DNA of 64,000 nt, taken from Pararge aegeria. Lineage: Eukaryota; Arthropoda; Insecta; Lepidoptera; Nymphalidae. Position 1 is the first letter of the stretch; each line of letters opens with the position of its first letter. The stretch spans positions 6,882,001 through 6,946,000 of the forward strand of contig NC_053182.1 in the NCBI RefSeq assembly GCF_905163445.1. The letters are read 5' to 3'. The translations under genes and the position numbers were made by a program. Shown here in pieces: positions 61,101 to 64,000 of the stretch. The notes under the pieces are model-generated. The model made no database searches. It was given only the letters and a program-made list of their open reading frames with translations, and was not told where the DNA came from.

Positions 61101-64000
61101 TAACTCTCCAAAAGCAGCGACGAAGTTTGCTCGATGAGGAGCATTTTGTTTGTTTTGATTATAATTTATATATTTTCACTAGCACAAAATAACGTCAATG
61201 AAATTTAATGTCAATTCGACAGTTACAGATTAAATATAATTATTTTTGACAAAATTTGGCACACAAAATATTTGTTTTTTGGGTTCCTTCGATTGTTTTA
61301 CCAAATGTGATACAAAGTTCGTCTTTAGAACACAAATCAATAACATTTAAAAATATTTCTAATCAAAAATTCGCTTAATTGGACATTATTAATTAATGGT
61401 AGTTTTTTTAATTTTACTTCTCAAACACAGTTTGACCAAATGGCAACACTGATTCCCTTTCTACCACAATGCAATTATCATCCAATTACAATCCAATTGT
61501 AAGACCATTGTGAATTTAGTAGACTACCGACTTTGGGCACAATGATAATTGGATTGCAATGGAATGGTGTCATAATGACAAATCTTGTAAAATAGCAGAC
61601 TTGGGGCCCAGAACCCTTCAATGCTGCTCTGCGGCAGAAATACGCATGGCGGTAGTACTTCGTCGGGCTAGCTCTGTCAAAAAAATTATCTACTGCTACT
61701 GACTATATACTTAGTGTTTTAGTCATTCTAATCTTTGATACATAAACACTATCAAAATGGTTACAATCAATTGGGGATGAAAGAAAGTGACAGCAGTGGT
61801 AATAACGTAGTCCGAGGTCTGTTATCCTGGGCCGCATTGCTGGCTATATACAGAGGTTTCCTGTGATTCATTAGACAACGTTTGTCTTGTGAAGGAAAAC
61901 ATTTAGAGAAAACCTTCATGTCCGAGAGCCTCAAGGGCCTGTTAAGTCTACCAATCCGCACTATTCCAGCATAGTTGACTACGCGTAAGCCCTTCTCATT
62001 CTAAAATACATAAGCATTTATTTATTGGTTTCTAGCTCTCTACACACTACACACTTTTCTTCAGGTTCACTCCGAAACAGTTTAACAGAGATAATTGTCT
62101 GTTAGGCTGTTTCCCTGACGGGCTGTGACGTCAGCCTAGAGTATATCCGAAAGTCAGCGCTGTAGTAGTCAAATACCTACTGAAGCATTATGCTGAGCTA
62201 GCAACGTTTTCACCCAAAGCACCCTTTAGCGAATGCATTTAGTTTGTACATAATAAGTATACTTAAATATTAAATAGTTTTAGTGTAAATTCCTTAATTC
62301 CCTTTAGTTTTGGTAAATAATGTGTGAAAGCTGAATAAAGTTTATTATTATAGTAATATACTTATTATTCTGAGGTTTATAATGAAGATCAGAATTCAAG
62401 GTTATATAATGGTATCAGGAGCGTGGTTGGCTAGCGGCGGCGCTATGGTCGGAGGGGGTGTGCGGGGTGGCGTGGCGAGCAGCCGCGCTGGTGGGCGCGG
62501 CGCCGGAGCGCTCCGCGTTGGCCGCGGCTGCGCGTGCGCATCTGTCCTCAGGCGCCGCGCTCGCCTGCGTGCTGGCGCCGAGGCTGTGGCACGGGTACCG
62601 CGCGAGATCGCTCGCACAAGAGGCTAGTATTTCTTAATGTTGAAAGTAGCAATGCAGACTCATCAAAACCCTGGCCGTATGGTGGATATTTTAAAGCTAA
62701 ACGATACTACTTTATGCAGTGCACGTTTTGCTGTGGTGATTCACGGATCTGCAGTAAAAAAGTTACATTATTTTAGCGCGCTTACGTCTTCAAAGCTTCA
62801 GTCCGCTGACTGTATTTTGTCCTCGGCCCCCACGTGTGACCGACTTGACGTTTCAAGCACTTTTGAAACGTCAAGTCAGTCTGTTTGTATGTGTCTCCAC
62901 CACCAGTTTAGAAGGTAGATTCCACGGAGAAAAAGTCGGCAAGAAACCCGGTAGGTTGTTCTTTTTTTACATCATTTTACAGTTAAACAGTCTTTAGAAT
63001 TTTGCTGTCTTTTGAGAGATAAGAGCGGAGCGGCCTGCTTCCAAGCAGCTTTGTCGTTAAGAAATTCGTCACGATTTATTAAATGGTACTTTAGGTACCA
63101 TATTATAAAAAACTACCAGGATTTATTAAATGTATTTTAATTTTATTTTTACAACGTGTAAATGAAAATGAAATGTTACTTCAAAGGATTTAGAGGTACA
63201 TTATTTACGGTCTTTGAGACTTTTCTGTGAAACCGAAAGGCTACTAGTTTTTGAGTAAACCATTGCCATAGTTTATGCTGAAAGAAATCAGATAGAACCT
63301 TAACATCACATGCAAGAGTAAAATCAAGTGACTCCTATCACTTTATTAGGTACGCCTCACGTAGCGTTGGTACATATCGGTCCTTTATGTTAAATAGGGC
63401 ATTCATAAGTAAAAATTTTAAATGTTTTTAATTAGTTTGTATTGAAAAATAACTATGCTTCTTTTGATTAAATATGTTTACGGGATGATTCCTTATGAAA
63501 TATACTTTTGCACCCTTTTACAGTATTTCGAAATTCAGTTACACGTTGTATATATTACGACTAACACACATCGCCATCTAGCCCGAAAGTAAGTGTAGCT
63601 TGTGTTATGTGTACTAAGATAGCTGATGAATATTAATGAAAAATATAATAACCATAGATACTTATAATATACAGATACTGAAAAACATTCATGTTCATCG
63701 CACAAACATTTTTAAGTTGCGGGAATCGAAATCTCACACTTCGGCAATGGTAGCAGGGTAAGCTAACTGCGCAAATCTGTCGTCAAAATACAAAGAATAC
63801 AATGAATGACGTTGTTATGTGGCCAGGTATCGCGGCGCGGTCCGGCGGAGGGTTTCGGTGCGGAGGGCGAAGAGGAGCCCACGTCGGAGGAGGTGCGTGC
63901 GGAGCTCAAGCGGCTATACGTACAGCTTGAGATCATGCGCAACCAGACCCTGCGGCGTGACAACCCGCACATCAGCAAGCGGCGCGGAGGACGCAAACCG
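49178..64000 (+). CDS. GPR158/GPR179-like class C G-protein-coupled receptor (3'-incomplete)
   Basis: Orphan-type class C receptor; relatives are vertebrate GPR158/GPR179 and insect receptors of the CG31760/smog group. Exons: 49178-49321, 50707-51225, 52360-52596, 53019-53087, 56828-56995, 57857-58060, 62419-62622 and 63827 to the window edge. That is 573 codons so far, every intron phase 0. Exon 1 gives a signal peptide (MGARWARC, Ala-rich core). Exon 2 holds the extracellular domain with NNS and NAS glycosylation sites and several Cys. Exon 3 has a Cys-rich CKC/CTPC stretch and the first membrane helix (about 273-294) ending FKKRK. Exons 4-7 carry the other six helices, with the family motif WLRELGF and YGS in the third. 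Exon 8 has a charged coiled-coil-like tail (RAELKRLYVQLEIM, RRDNPHISKRR). The donor after exon 7 is GC (GAG|GCTAGT). Exons are strikingly GC- and Ala-rich. An additional exon between 1 and 2 cannot be excluded; the C-terminus lies outside the window. Confidence 0.9.
51257..51505 (+). mobile_element. tRNA-derived SINE, family A, in receptor intron 2
   Basis: GACGGCCGATTGGCGCAGTG, a damaged B box (GTGGGTTCGACCCTTACAAC), then the shared ACACAAGCTACGATTGC and GATGGCCATGTGTG blocks. It starts about 30 nt past exon 2. Confidence 0.8.
53250..53560 (-). mobile_element. LINE 3' end with TTTGAC tail in receptor intron 4
   Basis: AAAGTCAAAGTCAAAGTC tail complement, then the CTTAAAACTGAAGCTG and AAGAAGCCCACAAC blocks shared with 48210-48640. 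Confidence 0.65.
55570..55750 (-). mobile_element. tRNA-derived SINE fragment, family B, in receptor intron 4
   Basis: Reverse copy with CAGAATGGTTTAGGTC, CCACCACGCTGC, GAGAACTCTCAAGCATGCAG and CTTCGCCGTTAGAG. The tRNA part is missing. Confidence 0.6.
55802..55962 (+). mobile_element. Short Helitron-like unit in receptor intron 4
   Basis: Starts with a TATATA run, has AAACGGCTGGACCGATTTG, and ends in an imperfect hairpin (CCCCAGAGATGGCGCTGGGG), then TCCGCTAGT. Resembles the element at 12452-12849. Confidence 0.55.
56190..56400 (+). mobile_element. tRNA-derived SINE fragment, family C, in receptor intron 4
   Basis: TGTGGTTAGAGCTATTC, GGGAATTTATAATCTGTGAG, GGTCTGGTGGATTGGGCCG and TTCCGGTACGATGCTGCG match the copy at 25268-25565. 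Confidence 0.6.
57180..57388 (+). mobile_element. tRNA-derived SINE, family A, in receptor intron 5
   Basis: CAGCCGACTGGCGTAGTG, GTGGGTTCGATTCACATAGC, an internally deleted body, and a TATATTTATTT tail. It is followed by a reversed copy at 57405-57665. Confidence 0.75.
57405..57665 (-). mobile_element. tRNA-derived SINE, family A, reversed neighbour
   Basis: AATAAATATACTACGACAAT, CATCGCCATCTAGCCCC, GTAAGCGTAGCTTGTGTTAT, GTGGGAATCGAACCCACGGC and CACTGCGCCAGTCGACCGTC; full length. Confidence 0.85.
58268..58448 (+). mobile_element. Left half of a dispersed repeat split by the 3.16-kb transposon
   Basis: GAGCAACACTTTGCAGAGCA, TGTGTCCATCAACCGAAGG and AGCCTCATGTGCCTGTAATT. The other half resumes at 61609 with TGCTGCTCTGCGGCAGAAAT and GCATGGCGGTAGTACTTCG. 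Confidence 0.65.
58449..61608. mobile_element. 3160-bp DNA transposon with 18-bp TIRs
   Basis: Perfect terminal inverted repeat GGCCCCAAGTCTGCTATT at 58449-58466 and, reversed, at 61591-61608. A CAG on each side (58446-58448, 61609-61611) could be a 3-bp target duplication, though GGGCCC makes the edge ambiguous. Near both ends, variants of CAATGGTGTCATTATG and TAGTCTGCTAA recur. The interior has broken coding: RSRRRRARSLLRNN (about 58845-58885), then FIKKGVAWQTVMSQVWEL in another frame, and an open frame at 59283-59510. No intact transposase was recognised. Superfamily not assigned; a PIF/Harbinger-type element would fit the short duplication. Lies in receptor intron 6. Confidence 0.75.
60020..60069. 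repeat. 50-bp perfect palindrome
   Basis: Self-complementary without loop, centred between 60044 and 60045 (ATTA|TAAT), inside the 3.16-kb transposon. Confidence 0.9.
61830..62005 (+). mobile_element. Family B SINE fragment in receptor intron 6
   Basis: GTGAAGGAAAACATTTAGAG, CATGTCCGAGAGCC, CTACCAATCCGCACT and GTAAGCCCTTCTCATTCT match the 3' part of family B. Confidence 0.55.
62842..62877. repeat. 15-nt inverted repeat in receptor intron 7
   Basis: Arms 62842-62856 and 62863-62877 (GACTTGACGTTTCAA and its complement) around a 6-nt loop, about 220 nt after exon 7. Confidence 0.8.
63548..63785 (-). mobile_element. tRNA-derived SINE, family A, before receptor exon 8
   Basis: CACATCGCCATCTAGCCCG, GTAAGTGTAGCTTGTGTTAT, GCGGGAATCGAAATCTC and a decayed A-box end. 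It ends about 40 nt before the exon 8 acceptor. Confidence 0.75.

Noticed and set aside
31536..63785. tRNA-like A and B boxes at seven sites
   Set aside because: They belong to SINEs: same downstream body and AT-rich tail, no cloverleaf acceptor stem, repeated in both orientations.
1..64000. CRISPR array, bacterial operon or integrated virus
   Set aside because: No spaced direct repeats, no prokaryotic gene organisation and no viral genes seen; the apparent reverse transcriptases are non-LTR retrotransposons.

Overview
The window is eukaryotic nuclear DNA, almost certainly from a moth or butterfly. It is AT-rich, with short coding exons split by GT-AG introns. It carries repeats I recognise from lepidopteran genomes: tRNA-derived SINEs, Helitron-like units with a short GC hairpin before a CTAG end, and decayed LINE reverse transcriptases. 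Short runs of the insect telomere unit (TTAGG)n also occur. I cannot name the species.

Minus strand, about 2.8-47.1 kb: a head-to-tail tandem array of glycoside hydrolase family 1 (GH1) genes of the insect beta-glucosidase/myrosinase-like type. I rebuilt six six-exon genes from splice sites, reading frame and mutual homology. They are called A (7904-4476), B (18892-13886), C (26320-22131), D (34386-30938), E (40151-36344) and F (47061-42321). All use the same intron phases. A, B and F are intact (512, 510 and 508 codons). E is intact through the catalytic domain, but a late frameshift shortens its tail (499 codons). C (one nonsense codon and one frameshift) and D (a 16-nt deletion, a nonsense codon and a 2-nt deletion) are pseudogenes. 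A decayed last exon at 2820-2915 is all that remains of a seventh copy, and a broken partial copy of exon 5 lies in an intron of C. The intact proteins have a signal peptide, the TINEP acid/base glutamate and the ITENGF nucleophile. They should be secreted or lumenal beta-glycosidases, plausibly acting on plant glucosides in the gut. The substrate cannot be read from sequence.

Plus strand, 49178-64000: the start and most of a class C G-protein-coupled receptor of the GPR158/GPR179-like group. Eight exons run past the right edge. They encode a signal peptide, an extracellular domain, a cysteine-rich stretch, seven membrane segments and the start of the cytoplasmic tail. All seven introns are phase 0 and one uses a GC donor. 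The exons are very GC- and Ala-rich compared with their introns.

The intervals between and within genes hold repeats: three tRNA-derived SINE families, LINE fragments, a two-copy MITE family, Helitron-like units, several long near-perfect hairpins, and a 3160-bp terminal-inverted-repeat element nested in an older repeat inside a receptor intron. I see no functional link between the glycosidase array and the receptor. I found no CRISPR array, operon, virus or clearly new enzymatic system. The best leads are the unequal decay of the glycosidase array and the 3.16-kb transposon.
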